From Bacillota bacterium (lineage in GTDB: Bacteria; Bacillota; Clostridia; Christensenellales; UMGS416), in contig JAEZSC010000017.1 of NCBI GenBank assembly GCA_023422005.1, forward strand, positions 1-62,951: 62,951 nucleotides of DNA, in the 5' to 3' direction. A program made the position numbers and the translations under genes. This document shows positions 7,492-17,266 of the stretch, piece after piece. The notes under the pieces were generated by a model. It had not been told where the DNA came from, ran no database searches, and was given only the letters and a program-made list of their open reading frames with translations. Position 1 is the stretch's first letter. Every line of letters begins with the position of its first letter.

Positions 7492-9666
7492 ATGAGCATG
7501 ACGTATCAGCAGAAGATCGAAGCGCTGCGTGCCAAAAAGGAGCGCCAGACCCAGGACAAGATTGTGTTTTTTGGTCGTACGGGCTTTTTTGACACCGACG
7601 ACAAGGGCACTGTGCTGCCACCGGAGGGCTGGTCGTGGTCGCCCGTATCCAACGATCCCAACGGCGGCTTTTTCGGCAATCAGGCCGTGGGTGAGAACTT
7701 CCGCAGCCTGTTGGAGAACCACCCGGTGTACATCGACCCGCTGAGCTCGCTTGCGGGCGCCTACATGACCAAGATGGAATGGCACCGCAAGGCCGGCTGG
7801 CCCTCGGACCCGTCCTTCGACTTCCCGGAGCTGCGGGCGCTGCACCGCAAATATGATCTCGTCAGCGGTATCGGCGGCGCCCACCACTTCCACCACGACG
7901 TGGAGAACATAGGCTTCAAGTTGGGCTGGGGCGGTATCCTGCAAAAGATTCGCCACTACATAGGCGTATACAAGGACGACCCGGAGAAGGTCGACTTTCT
8001 GAAGGCTGAGGAAGGCGTCGTGCTGGGCATACAAAACTGGATCGCCCGCAATGCTGCCGCCGCCCGCGAAGCCTCGGCCCGGGAGACCGACCCGGACCTG
8101 CGCGAAAACCTGACGCGCATGGCCCGGGTGAACGAGAAAATCGTAAATGATCCGCCGGAAACCTTCCTGGAGGCCTGCCAGTGGCTCAGCTGGTTCATCA
8201 TGGAGGCCGTCATGTTCAACGGCAGCGGGGCCGGCGGCGCGTTGGAGAACATACTGACGCCATATTACGAGCGCGATGTCGCCGCGGGCACGCTGACACC
8301 CGAGGAAGCCACCTACCACCTGGCCTGCCTGCTCATCAAGGACAACACTTATTTCGAGATCGGCGGCACCAAGATCGACGGCTCCGACCGTACCAACGTC
8401 ATCAGTTACCTGACGCTGGAGGCCGCGCACCTGCTCAAGACGCCCAACGCGCTGTGCCTGCGGGTGCATGAGAACATCGACCGCGACTTCGTGCGCCTGG
8501 CCGTGAAGTACCTTTTCGAGGACAAGACCGGCTCGCCGGCCTTCCTGGGGGATCGCGCCATGGTCGAGGGCTTCATGAAGAACGGCTACCCCGAGGAGCT
8601 GGCCCGCCAGCGCTACAAGACCGGCTGCAACTGGTGCGCGCTGCCCGGCACCGAATACACGCTGAACGACGTCGTGAAAATCAACATGGCCAAGGTGTTC
8701 GACGTGGCCTTCTGGGACATGATGGAGGACCATAGCGCCACGCCCTCCATCGCGCGCCTGTGGCAGATGTTCGATAAGCACATGGGCATGGCCATACAGG
8801 CCATCAAGGACAGCGTGGATTTTCACATGGACCACATGTACAAGGTGTTCCCGGAACTGGCGCTGAACTTCATGTGCCACGGGCCCATCGAGCGGGGTTT
8901 GGACATCTCCCACGGCGGCGTGGACTACTATAACATCTGCTGCGACGGCGCGGGCCTGGGCGTGGTCGCCGACAGCTTCGCCAGCCTGGAGCAGCGCGTC
9001 GAGCGGGAGGGCCGCTACACCTGGGAGCAGATGGCGCATTACCTGAAAACTGATTGGGAGGGCGCCGAAGACGCCCGGCACATGATGAAGCGTGTGCCCC
9101 GTTACGGCTCCGGCGGCTCTCGGGCCGATGAATACGCCGTAAAGATTGTGCAGGAATCGCTGAACAAGCACACGAAGTCCGGCCCTACAGCAAAGGGCTG
9201 CAACATGATACCGGGGCTGTTCTCCTGGGCCAATACGATACCCATGGGCAAGGTCGTGGGCGCTACGCCCAACGGCCGCCACGCCGGCGAGCCCATCACC
9301 CATGGCGCCAACCCGGAGCCGGGCTTCCGTGAATCCAGCGCGCTGACCGCCATGGGCCTGGCCGTGGCTTCGGTGCAGCCCGGCTGGGGCAACACCGCGC
9401 CCATCCAGCTGGAGATCGACCCGATACTGGGCCGCGACGACGAGGGCGTGGAGCGCATCACGGCGTTCCTGATGACCTACTGCAACGACCTGGGCGGCAC
9501 GCTTGTCAACATCAACATACTGGACAAGGACAGGATACTGGACGCCCACGCCCACCCGGAGAAACACCCGGATCTGGTCGTGCGCGTGACAGGCTTCTCG
9601 GCGTACTTCTCGGCGCTGTCCCATGACTTCCGCCAACTGGTCGTAGACCGCATCATAGAGGGGTAA
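7492..9666 (+). CDS. Glycyl radical enzyme, PFL-like, atypical active site
   Basis: A 724-residue oxygen-sensitive glycyl radical enzyme. The C-terminal glycyl loop reads RVTGFSAYF with the radical Gly at 701, 24 residues from the end. The thiyl loop reads GCNWCALPGTEY with Cys379 and Cys382. This is neither the CC of pyruvate formate-lyase nor the GCVE of the dehydratase/decarboxylase clades, so the reaction cannot be assigned. The start is the ATG at 7492 behind GGAGGGAG (7476-7483); an ATG at 7474 lacks such a site. It sits between its activase and a URO-D relative inside a glycosidase operon, which suggests it processes a sugar or aglycone released there. Confidence 0.88.
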   Translation: MSMTYQQKIEALRAKKERQTQDKIVFFGRTGFFDTDDKGTVLPPEGWSWSPVSNDPNGGFFGNQAVGENFRSLLENHPVYIDPLSSLAGAYMTKMEWHRKAGWPSDPSFDFPELRALHRKYDLVSGIGGAHHFHHDVENIGFKLGWGGILQKIRHYIGVYKDDPEKVDFLKAEEGVVLGIQNWIARNAAAAREASARETDPDLRENLTRMARVNEKIVNDPPETFLEACQWLSWFIMEAVMFNGSGAGGALENILTPYYERDVAAGTLTPEEATYHLACLLIKDNTYFEIGGTKIDGSDRTNVISYLTLEAAHLLKTPNALCLRVHENIDRDFVRLAVKYLFEDKTGSPAFLGDRAMVEGFMKNGYPEELARQRYKTGCNWCALPGTEYTLNDVVKINMAKVFDVAFWDMMEDHSATPSIARLWQMFDKHMGMAIQAIKDSVDFHMDHMYKVFPELALNFMCHGPIERGLDISHGGVDYYNICCDGAGLGVVADSFASLEQRVEREGRYTWEQMAHYLKTDWEGAEDARHMMKRVPRYGSGGSRADEYAVKIVQESLNKHTKSGPTAKGCNMIPGLFSWANTIPMGKVVGATPNGRHAGEPITHGANPEPGFRESSALTAMGLAVASVQPGWGNTAPIQLEIDPILGRDDEGVERITAFLMTYCNDLGGTLVNINILDKDRILDAHAHPEKHPDLVVRVTGFSAYFSALSHDFRQLVVDRIIEG

Positions 9667-9671
9667 TCGCG

Positions 9672-10724
9672 ATGTCGAGGGAACGTTTTTTAAAGGCCGT
9701 CAACCTGCAGGCTGTGGACCGTGTGCCTTGCAACGAATGGATCGACCATCCGGAATATGTGCGTAAACTTACCGGCATAGACCCCTTCGAGGACCCGACC
9801 GACGCCGTCGTGGCGGCCATCAAACTGCTGGACATCGATTGGTATGTCAGCATCCCGAAAAAGGCCCATCGCTTTGACACCGGCGAGACCAAGAAGGACC
9901 TGGGCCACGGGCAGTATGTGTCCGAGTGGGGGTTCACCGGCAGCGGCTGGCACATGGAGCACGGCTTTGCCGATGACGAAGCGGTGCTGGCCTACGATCC
10001 GCTGACCGTAAGCACGCCGCAGCAGCGCGCTCAAGGCTACCACGCCGTTCTGGAGGGCATCCGGGCGGATCAGGCGCTGGTGGGGGACGCCTGCTATATT
10101 TCCGGGCTGTATTATACGACGCTGTTCCAATGGTTCATACTGACCTTCGGCTGGGAACGCTTTTTGATGGCTGCTGCCGCCCAGCCCGAGCGCTTTCGTA
10201 CGACCATCGACCGCTTCGCCGCGCTGTCGGAGGAATACGCCGCCTTCTTCGCCGCGACCGACCTGCCGGTTTTTTATTGCCACGACGACCTGGCGTTGAC
10301 CCGCGGGTTGGTGTTTTCGCCCCAGTGGTATCGTCAGAACATCTTCCCCCATTACGAGCGCATCTTTGAGCCCATCAAGAAGGCCGGCAAGAAGATCGTC
10401 TTCGTGTCCGACGGCAACTATACGGCGCTCATCGACGACCTGATCGCCGTGGGTGTGGATGGCCTGATGGTGGACCATTTTGTGGACATCGAATCGGTGC
10501 TGCGGCGCTATGGCGGCAAGGTGCTGATCGCCGGCAACGCGGACATCGCAAAGCTGACCTTTGGCACTCCCGACGATGTGCGGGCGGACGTGGCCCGCTG
10601 CATGGAATACGGCCGGCGCTACCGGGGCTATGTCATCAAGGTGACCGGCGATTTGCCCCACAACATACCGCTGGAGAACATACAGGCTTATTTTGACGCG
10701 TGCCGGGAATTGGGCGCGCTCTAG
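9672..10724 (+). CDS. URO-D superfamily protein
   Basis: A 350-residue URO-D/cobamide methyltransferase-superfamily protein beginning MSRERFLKAVN, the usual N-terminal helix of the family. It starts 5 bp after the glycyl radical enzyme and is probably cotranslated. The second half holds the barrel segments GKKIVFVSDGNY and GNADIAKLTFG. At the position of the methyltransferase zinc motif His-x-Cys it has SDG, as in the relative at the left edge, so a zinc-dependent methyl transfer role is doubtful. No corrinoid protein is encoded nearby. The tight coupling to the radical enzyme suggests a step in the same pathway. Confidence 0.8.
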   Translation: MSRERFLKAVNLQAVDRVPCNEWIDHPEYVRKLTGIDPFEDPTDAVVAAIKLLDIDWYVSIPKKAHRFDTGETKKDLGHGQYVSEWGFTGSGWHMEHGFADDEAVLAYDPLTVSTPQQRAQGYHAVLEGIRADQALVGDACYISGLYYTTLFQWFILTFGWERFLMAAAAQPERFRTTIDRFAALSEEYAAFFAATDLPVFYCHDDLALTRGLVFSPQWYRQNIFPHYERIFEPIKKAGKKIVFVSDGNYTALIDDLIAVGVDGLMVDHFVDIESVLRRYGGKVLIAGNADIAKLTFGTPDDVRADVARCMEYGRRYRGYVIKVTGDLPHNIPLENIQAYFDACRELGAL

Positions 10725-10769
10725 ATTGCAATGCCCCGGCGCGTCAGCCTGGGGGCAGAGGGAGGAGAC

Positions 10770-13244
10770 ATGAAGATCGGCCTATCCGGCAGGCATTGGC
10801 GGTTCCGCGGCCACTGGCCCCACACACCGCTGTTTGGCCGCAGCATGGAGACCGGCGCGCCCATGGGTGCCGTGACCCATTGGATGCCTGCCACGGTGCC
10901 CGGCTGTGTGATACAGGATTTGTTGGACAACAACGTTATTGAGGACCCTTATTTCGAACAGAACAGCCTGCGCTGTGAATGGGTGGAGAACCGCTGGTGG
11001 GTCTATCAGACCGCCTTTATGCTGGAAGGGGCGTGCAGGGGGCAGGACATCGCGCTGGTGTTTGAAGGCGTGGACTACCGCTGCCACATCTTCCTGAACG
11101 GTGAGAAGCTCTGTGAGCACGAGGGTATGTTTCAGCCCATCCGCGTGGACGTCACCTCAAAAGTACGCTGGGACCGCCCCAACGACCTGGAAGTCGTGCT
11201 GGAAAGCCCACCGGACGAGATGGGTCAGATCGGCCGCACGTCTCAGGTGCGCACGCAGACCAGCCGCTTCGGCTACAAATGGGATTACGGCACCCGGCTG
11301 GTGCACTCGGGCATCTGGCAGGATGTATATCTGGATGTAACGCCCGGCGCCCGCATCGACAACATTCATATCGTCACGGGCCTGAAGGATGGAGCCGGGG
11401 TCCTGGATGTGACCGCGCGGCTGCGCCTGACCGGAGAGCCCTGTGAACTGACGGCGCAACTCAGCCTGGACGGCACGGAAGTGGCGCTCCACAGTGCCAC
11501 GGTGGGTCCGGAGGAGCAAACGGTGTCCTTCCATCTGCGGGTGGAAGACCCCGCCCTGTGGTGGCCCAACGGCCATGGCGCGCAGCCGCTCTACGGGCTG
11601 TCGGTGCGGCTGATGCGCGGTGACCGCGAGTGCGACCGCCACGACGCCCGCGTGGGCATCCGCAACCTGGAGTACCGGCCCAACGAGGGCGCTCCGGCAG
11701 ACGCCTTGCCCTACACCGTGGTCGTCAATGGCCGGCGCATCTACGTGAAAGGCGTCAACATCTCACCGCTGGACCACAGGATCGGTTCGATACCCACCGA
11801 ACGCTATGAGCAGATGCTGACGCTGATCCGCGATGGTCATATCAACATGGTTCGCGTGTGGGGCGGCGGCATCACCGAGAAGGAAGCCTTCTATGACCTG
11901 TGCGACCGATACGGCATCCTGGTCTGGCAGGAGTTCAACCAGTCCAGCTCCGGCATCGACAACGTGCCGCCCAAGGACCCTGGATTTCTGCGGTTGCTGC
12001 GGGCCAACGCCGAGGCCACGCTGCTGGGCCGGCGCAACCACGTGTGTCTGGCGCTGTGGAACGGCGGCAACGAGCTCATGGACGCCGAAGGCGTGCCGGC
12101 AAGCTATGCCGATGAGAACATCGCCATGCTCCGGGCATTTGTGCAGGAACTGGACCCCCAGCGGCTGTTCCTGCCCACGTCGGCGTCGGGCCCGTCGGAA
12201 TTCCTCGATGTGTCGCCCCAGGGCCTGGGCCGTAACCACGATGTCCATGGGCCGTGGCAGTATCAAGGCCCGCAGCGCCATTACGAGATGTATAACCTTT
12301 CCGACAGCCTGCTGCACAGTGAGTTCGGTACCGATGGCTTTACCAATTACAGTTCCGTGACGCGTTTTCTTTCGCCGGATAACCGCCGCCCATCCAATGT
12401 CAAAGACAATCTGGTCTGGCGGCACCACGGCGAATGGTGGGACACCACCGAGCGGGACCAGGCGCTGTTCGGACCGCCCCGCAGCCTGCGCCAGATGATC
12501 GCGTGCAGCCAGTTTTTGCAGGCCGAGGGCCTGCGTTACGCCGTGGAGGCCAACCGCCGCCGGGCGTTCCGCAACAGCGGCAGCATCATTTGGCAGTTCA
12601 ATGAGCCTTGGCCCAACCTGTTCAACACATGCATGGTCGATTATTTTGGTACGCCCAAGGGCGCTTATTGGTGGGTAAAGCGCGGCTACGCCCCGCTCAC
12701 GGTGACGCTGCGCTATGACCGGCTGGTGTGGGAACCGGGCAGCGTGTTCCGCGCCCAGGCGTGGCTCAGCGACGACGCCTGCGCCTACGACGGGCCGGTG
12801 GAGTACCGCGTCGTGGACCTGCGGGGCCATGTGCTGCGCGAAGGAGCCTTCCCGGTGCGCTGCGCCGGCAGCCACAGTGTGCCGGCTGGTGAAATAGAGC
12901 TTGCCACCGAGGGTGTGGACCACGGCTTTTTCCTCGTGGAGCTCGGCGCTCCGGGGCGCGCCGAGAACCAGTACCTGTTCAGCTGCCGCGGTGAGGAAGC
13001 CTTCGTGCCGCTGTACGGCGAGTGCGCGTGCCGTGGGTTGCGGCTGAGCGCCCAGAACGGTGGCGTACTGGTCCGCAACAACGGGGATGTGGCGGCGCTC
13101 TTTGTGCGGCTGAACGCCCAAGGCGGGGTTTTTGCCGAGGGCGGCTTTCATGTGCTGCCCGGCCAATCCAGGCTGGTGCGCTGCAGCGGCTCGCCGCGGG
13201 GTGTGCAGGCCGACTGGCTCAACGCCGTCCCTGAGGATTGTTGA
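10770..13244 (+). CDS. GH2 family beta-mannosidase-like glycosidase
   Basis: An 824-residue glycoside hydrolase family 2 enzyme of the beta-mannosidase branch. The jelly-roll sugar-binding domain is followed by an immunoglobulin-like domain and the TIM barrel. The acid/base is Glu435 in WNGGNEL and the nucleophile is Glu518 in HSEFG. GGAGGAG directly precedes the ATG at 10770; a longer in-frame start at 10731 has no ribosome site. There is no signal peptide, so it acts on imported oligosaccharides. With the GH38 gene 37 bp downstream it would release mannose from beta- and alpha-linked units. Confidence 0.9.
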   Translation: MKIGLSGRHWRFRGHWPHTPLFGRSMETGAPMGAVTHWMPATVPGCVIQDLLDNNVIEDPYFEQNSLRCEWVENRWWVYQTAFMLEGACRGQDIALVFEGVDYRCHIFLNGEKLCEHEGMFQPIRVDVTSKVRWDRPNDLEVVLESPPDEMGQIGRTSQVRTQTSRFGYKWDYGTRLVHSGIWQDVYLDVTPGARIDNIHIVTGLKDGAGVLDVTARLRLTGEPCELTAQLSLDGTEVALHSATVGPEEQTVSFHLRVEDPALWWPNGHGAQPLYGLSVRLMRGDRECDRHDARVGIRNLEYRPNEGAPADALPYTVVVNGRRIYVKGVNISPLDHRIGSIPTERYEQMLTLIRDGHINMVRVWGGGITEKEAFYDLCDRYGILVWQEFNQSSSGIDNVPPKDPGFLRLLRANAEATLLGRRNHVCLALWNGGNELMDAEGVPASYADENIAMLRAFVQELDPQRLFLPTSASGPSEFLDVSPQGLGRNHDVHGPWQYQGPQRHYEMYNLSDSLLHSEFGTDGFTNYSSVTRFLSPDNRRPSNVKDNLVWRHHGEWWDTTERDQALFGPPRSLRQMIACSQFLQAEGLRYAVEANRRRAFRNSGSIIWQFNEPWPNLFNTCMVDYFGTPKGAYWWVKRGYAPLTVTLRYDRLVWEPGSVFRAQAWLSDDACAYDGPVEYRVVDLRGHVLREGAFPVRCAGSHSVPAGEIELATEGVDHGFFLVELGAPGRAENQYLFSCRGEEAFVPLYGECACRGLRLSAQNGGVLVRNNGDVAALFVRLNAQGGVFAEGGFHVLPGQSRLVRCSGSPRGVQADWLNAVPEDC

Positions 13245-13281
13245 ACTTTCATAAACAGGACAAAGCAGGAGGGTTTCCCAC

Positions 13282-16098
13282 ATGACAGCATTGAAGAAGC
13301 TGGAACAACTGGCCAAGATCTATCTGGCGCCCTTTGACCTGACGATGTTTGAGATGCACCCGTGCTACTGGGGCTCGCGCTGCGTGCTGGAGCTGCAGTA
13401 CGCGTGGGAGCTTTCACGCAGCGAGGGCGGCGCCCATGAGGAGCTGGTGTCCGAGGCCATCGAGCTGGCCTGGGCGGCTCAGCAGGGCCAGGGCGCCCTG
13501 AGTGCCGAAACCGCCGCCGCTGTGGAGCAGGCGCTGGCCCCCATAGCCAACCTGGCCAAGGGCTACACGCTGCTGTGCGTGGGCCATGCCCACATCGACA
13601 TGAACTGGATGTGGGGCTATGACGAGACATCCAGCGTTACGCTGGACACCTTGCGCACGATGCTGGACTTGATGGAGGAGTATCCTGATTTTACCTTCGG
13701 CCAGAGCCAGGCATCGGTCTATCGCATCGTGGAGCGGCACGCTCCCAAGATGCTTCAGGAGATCAAGCGCCGCGTGCATGAGGGCCGTTGGGAAGTCACG
13801 GCGTCCACATGGGTGGAAGCCGACCGCAACATGCCCAACATGGAGAGCATGGCCCGCCACTTCCTCTACGCCAAGCGCTATCTTTCCAAACTGTTGGACA
13901 TTGATCCCGCCACGCTGAACATCGACTACGAGCCGGACACCTTCGGCCACCACATCAACGTGCCCGAGGTGCTGTGCGACGGCGGCGTGAAGTATTACTA
14001 CCACTGCCGCGGCCATGAGGACCACGTGCTGTACAACTGGAAGGCCCCCAGCGGCCGCAGCATCCTGGTGTTCCGGGAACCCTCATGGTACAACTGGACC
14101 ATGGATGGCCGCTGCGCCACGCTGGTGCCTGCCTTCTGCAAGAAGCACGGCATGGACGCCATGCTGCGCGTGTATGGCGTGGGCGATCACGGCGGCGGCC
14201 CCACCCGGCGGGACATCGAGAAGATCATCGACATGGACCGCTGGCCCATCTTCCCGGCGTTCAAGTTCTCCACCTACGGCGAGTTCTACCGCCGGGCGGA
14301 GCAGGTGCGGGATTCGCTGCCGGTCGTGGAAGGGGAGCTCAACTTCGTCTTCGACGGCTGCTACACGACCCAGACCCGCCAGAAGCGGGGCAACCGGCTG
14401 GGTGAGGCCATGCTGGCCGAGGCCGAGGGCGCCGCGGCGCTGGCGCGGTTGGCCATCGGCGCCGATTATGATGCCGATGTCTTCGAGGACGCGTGGCGCA
14501 AAGTGCTATTCAATCAGTTCCATGACATCCTGCCCGGCAGCGGCACCGTGGAGACCCGCGAATACGCCATGGGCCAATATCAGGAGGCCTTCACGGCGGC
14601 CAACACCAGCCGTGCGATGATCGTGCGGGCGCTGTCTGACGCGGCGGACACCTCGGCGCTGGGCAGCGGGGAGGACATCGGCCAAACCCGCAGCGAAGGC
14701 GCCGGCGTGGGCTTCGGCCTGGCCGATGGGCGCATCTCGCAGCTGGGCCGCCACGCGGGGCTGCGACGGCTGTTCACCGTTTACAACCCGCTGCCCTTCG
14801 CCCGCGAGGCGGTGGCCGAATTCCCCGTGTGGGAATGGAACGGCAACGCCGCCCGCATGTGCTGGACCGACGCCTCCGGGCAGCCGCTGGCCCACCAGGT
14901 GCAAAACCACAGCATGGACAACTACTGGGGCCATCTGCACACCGATGTGCTCGTGCGGGTCAAGGTGCCGGCCATGGGCTACACGACGGTGGCGCTGGAT
15001 GAGGACCCGCCGCAGGCGGTCACCCTGCCGCTGGAGTTCCCGCGGGTGGACGCGCTGCCCTGCAATGTGCTGGAGAATGAGTTCCTGCGGGCGGAGCTGG
15101 ATGGCCGTGACGGCGGCGTGATCTCATTGGTGGACAAGCGCACAGGCCGGGAATATGCCAGACCCGGCTGCCCCATGGGCGTGTTCCGCCTTGTAGAGGA
15201 AGACACCTCCCGCGGCATGAGCGCCTGGACCGTGGGGCGCTATCGCGCCGTGACCACGCTCAACCGCGGCGTCAAGTTTAAGCAAGCCCCTGCCGGCGCG
15301 CGGGCCGTGCGCCAGAGCATCGCCTACGAGGTGGGCTTTGGCAACGGCTCCCGGCTGGATGTCACCGTGTCGCTGGACGCCCACGAGCCCATGCTGCGCT
15401 TCGACGCCGCCGTTCGCTGGCAGGAGATCGGCACGCCGGAGACGTTCTTTCCGCAGTTGAATTTCTTCATGCCCGTGGCTTATGCTTATGACACCATCCG
15501 TTATGACGTGCCCATGGGCGCGGTGGACCGGCCGCCTATGGATATGGATGTGCCTGCTCAATCCTATGGCATGCCGCTGTTGGCCGGGGGCACGCCGCTG
15601 ATGCTCATCAGCGACAGCAAGTATGGTTATCGCGGCACTGCTGAGGGCCTGGGGCTCACGCTGATCCGTTCGTCGGCTGACCCCGACCCGTGGCCGGAGG
15701 TCGGCGCGCACCGGGTGCACATGGCCATCGCCCTGGGCCAGGGCAACAAGACTGAGGATGCCGCCCGGGCCCAGGCCTTCTGCCGCGGGCTGCTGGTGGC
15801 CGCCGCCCGGGTTCACGGGGGCAGCCTGCCCAGCGCACAATCGCTGCTGGAGCTTTCACCCAACGTGGCGCTCTCGGCGGTCAAGCAGGCCGAGGACGGC
15901 AGCGGCATCGTCGTGCGCTTCTGCGAGCTGGAAGGCACTGCCGGTCAGGGCTGGGTCAAGCTGTTCCGCGCTCCGGCGTCGGCCTGCTTGGTGAATGTGC
16001 TGGAGCAGCCGGTGCACGGCCGGGCCGCTGTGGAGGGAGACACGGTGCGCTTCGACTGCCGTGCCCATGGCGTGGGCAGCGTACTGATCCGATTTTAG
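13282..16098 (+). CDS. GH38 alpha-mannosidase
   Basis: A 938-residue cytoplasmic alpha-mannosidase of family GH38. The zinc-binding HAHID motif is at residues 102-106 and the nucleophile Asp219 lies in YEPDTFGH. A helical bundle and large beta-sandwich domains follow, as usual for bacterial members of about 900 residues. An AGGAGG-type site precedes the ATG. Family members cleave alpha-1,2/1,3/1,6-mannosides by a retaining mechanism. Position in the operon supports degradation of an imported mannose-containing glycan. Confidence 0.93.
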   Translation: MTALKKLEQLAKIYLAPFDLTMFEMHPCYWGSRCVLELQYAWELSRSEGGAHEELVSEAIELAWAAQQGQGALSAETAAAVEQALAPIANLAKGYTLLCVGHAHIDMNWMWGYDETSSVTLDTLRTMLDLMEEYPDFTFGQSQASVYRIVERHAPKMLQEIKRRVHEGRWEVTASTWVEADRNMPNMESMARHFLYAKRYLSKLLDIDPATLNIDYEPDTFGHHINVPEVLCDGGVKYYYHCRGHEDHVLYNWKAPSGRSILVFREPSWYNWTMDGRCATLVPAFCKKHGMDAMLRVYGVGDHGGGPTRRDIEKIIDMDRWPIFPAFKFSTYGEFYRRAEQVRDSLPVVEGELNFVFDGCYTTQTRQKRGNRLGEAMLAEAEGAAALARLAIGADYDADVFEDAWRKVLFNQFHDILPGSGTVETREYAMGQYQEAFTAANTSRAMIVRALSDAADTSALGSGEDIGQTRSEGAGVGFGLADGRISQLGRHAGLRRLFTVYNPLPFAREAVAEFPVWEWNGNAARMCWTDASGQPLAHQVQNHSMDNYWGHLHTDVLVRVKVPAMGYTTVALDEDPPQAVTLPLEFPRVDALPCNVLENEFLRAELDGRDGGVISLVDKRTGREYARPGCPMGVFRLVEEDTSRGMSAWTVGRYRAVTTLNRGVKFKQAPAGARAVRQSIAYEVGFGNGSRLDVTVSLDAHEPMLRFDAAVRWQEIGTPETFFPQLNFFMPVAYAYDTIRYDVPMGAVDRPPMDMDVPAQSYGMPLLAGGTPLMLISDSKYGYRGTAEGLGLTLIRSSADPDPWPEVGAHRVHMAIALGQGNKTEDAARAQAFCRGLLVAAARVHGGSLPSAQSLLELSPNVALSAVKQAEDGSGIVVRFCELEGTAGQGWVKLFRAPASACLVNVLEQPVHGRAAVEGDTVRFDCRAHGVGSVLIRF

Positions 16099-16116
16099 AC
16101 ACAGATGGGGGAGACC

Positions 16117-17220
16117 ATGACCAACAGGGAACGTTTTGTGGACTATGTAAAGAACGGCGGCGCGCCGATCTGCTCTCCGCAGATCGGCGCGGGCGCGGGG
16201 TTTGACACGAAGCTGGCAGGCAAGGAATGGACCCGCGACACGACGCTGGAGGACACGCTGGCTGCTGTGGGCCGCTTCGACATCGTGCCGCTGATCAATG
16301 TGGGCTGCGCCTATGAGGCCACGCTGCCCTTCCAATGGCAAACGTTGAGCCAGCGGCAAGAGGGAGACCGCATCACGACCGAGCAGAGGCTGGACATGCC
16401 GGCGGGCAGCCTGAGCCGCACGATCGTGGAGACCCGGCGGGAGGGCGGCTTTCAACCCAAGTATCCGGTGAGCGGCGAAGGCGATCTGGTCGCCATGGAA
16501 TGCTACATCGACGCGCTGGCGCAGGCCGACTTTTCCGACGTGACGCGGCAGACCGCCGAAGCGGTGGCCACGGTGGCCGGCCGGGGCGCTCTCAGTGTGC
16601 AGTGGGCCGTGCAGCCCTATGAGCTGCTGTGCCTGCCCAACACCGTGGACACGCTGATGCTGCACACCGACCACCCCGAGCGCTGCCAGGCCATGATGGA
16701 AAAGATCGTGGACATCGACCGCCGGCTGTTCCGGGCGGTGGCGGCCGGCGGCGCGGATTTCATCTTTCTGGGCGCGCCGGCAGCGGAGATGCTGTCGCCG
16801 CGCATCTATGAGCGGCTGATCATCCCGTATTCCCAGATCGTGACCGATGCCGCCCACGAATGCGGCCTGCTGGTGTACAGCCACATCTGCTCGCCGGTGG
16901 AGCCCTTCCTGAGCATGGGCTTCTACAACCGCATGGGCATCGATCTTTTCGAGACGCTGAGCCCGCCGCCGGTGGGCAACGTGGCCTCGCTGCGGGATGC
17001 GCTGGGCAAGTTGGACCCGCGCCTGTGCACCCGGGGCAATGTGGGGCTGGATGTGCTGCTGAACGGAACCGCGCAGCAGGTGCGCGAGAAGACGCTGGAG
17101 GTGCTGCGCGCCTGCGCCGGCCGCAAGCACATCGTGGCCGCCAGCGACTACCTGTTCTACCAAACACCGGAGGAAAACGTGCGGGTCATGGCGGATACGG
17201 TCAGGGAATACAATTCATAA
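16117..17220 (+). CDS. URO-D superfamily protein with His-x-Cys motif
   Basis: A 367-residue URO-D-superfamily member. Unlike the two relatives in this window it has YSHICSP, with His256 and Cys258 at the zinc-ligand position of MtaA/CmuA methyl-cobamide transferases. The third ligand, usually a Cys in the final strand before TPxEN, appears to be replaced (AASDYLFYQTPEEN), though two Cys residues lie shortly upstream. The start at 16117 begins the typical MTNRERF; an in-frame ATG at 16105 lacks a ribosome site. It is the last gene of the operon. A methyltransferase function is possible but no corrinoid protein is nearby. Confidence 0.8.
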   Translation: MTNRERFVDYVKNGGAPICSPQIGAGAGFDTKLAGKEWTRDTTLEDTLAAVGRFDIVPLINVGCAYEATLPFQWQTLSQRQEGDRITTEQRLDMPAGSLSRTIVETRREGGFQPKYPVSGEGDLVAMECYIDALAQADFSDVTRQTAEAVATVAGRGALSVQWAVQPYELLCLPNTVDTLMLHTDHPERCQAMMEKIVDIDRRLFRAVAAGGADFIFLGAPAAEMLSPRIYERLIIPYSQIVTDAAHECGLLVYSHICSPVEPFLSMGFYNRMGIDLFETLSPPPVGNVASLRDALGKLDPRLCTRGNVGLDVLLNGTAQQVREKTLEVLRACAGRKHIVAASDYLFYQTPEENVRVMADTVREYNS

Positions 17221-17226
17221 AAGCCA

Positions 17227-17250
17227 ACGGCCACCGTCACCGGTGGCCGT
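17227..17250. terminator. Hairpin between convergent genes
   Basis: ACGGCCACCG and CGGTGGCCGT form a perfect 10-bp stem with loop TCAC. There is no real T tract on the plus strand; on the minus strand it is followed by TTGGCTTTTAT. It probably ends both the glycoside operon and the exporter transcript. Confidence 0.6.
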
Positions 17251-17266
17251 TCGTATGCGGTTCGTA

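Noticed and set aside
7063..9636. An 857-codon open frame on the minus strand opposite the glycyl radical enzyme
   Set aside because: It mirrors codon bias of the GC-rich plus-strand gene, has no domain-like sequence and no ribosome site. The plus strand has clear catalytic motifs. Similar long mirror frames (for example 4775-6427 and 11763-13316, minus) were rejected for the same reason.
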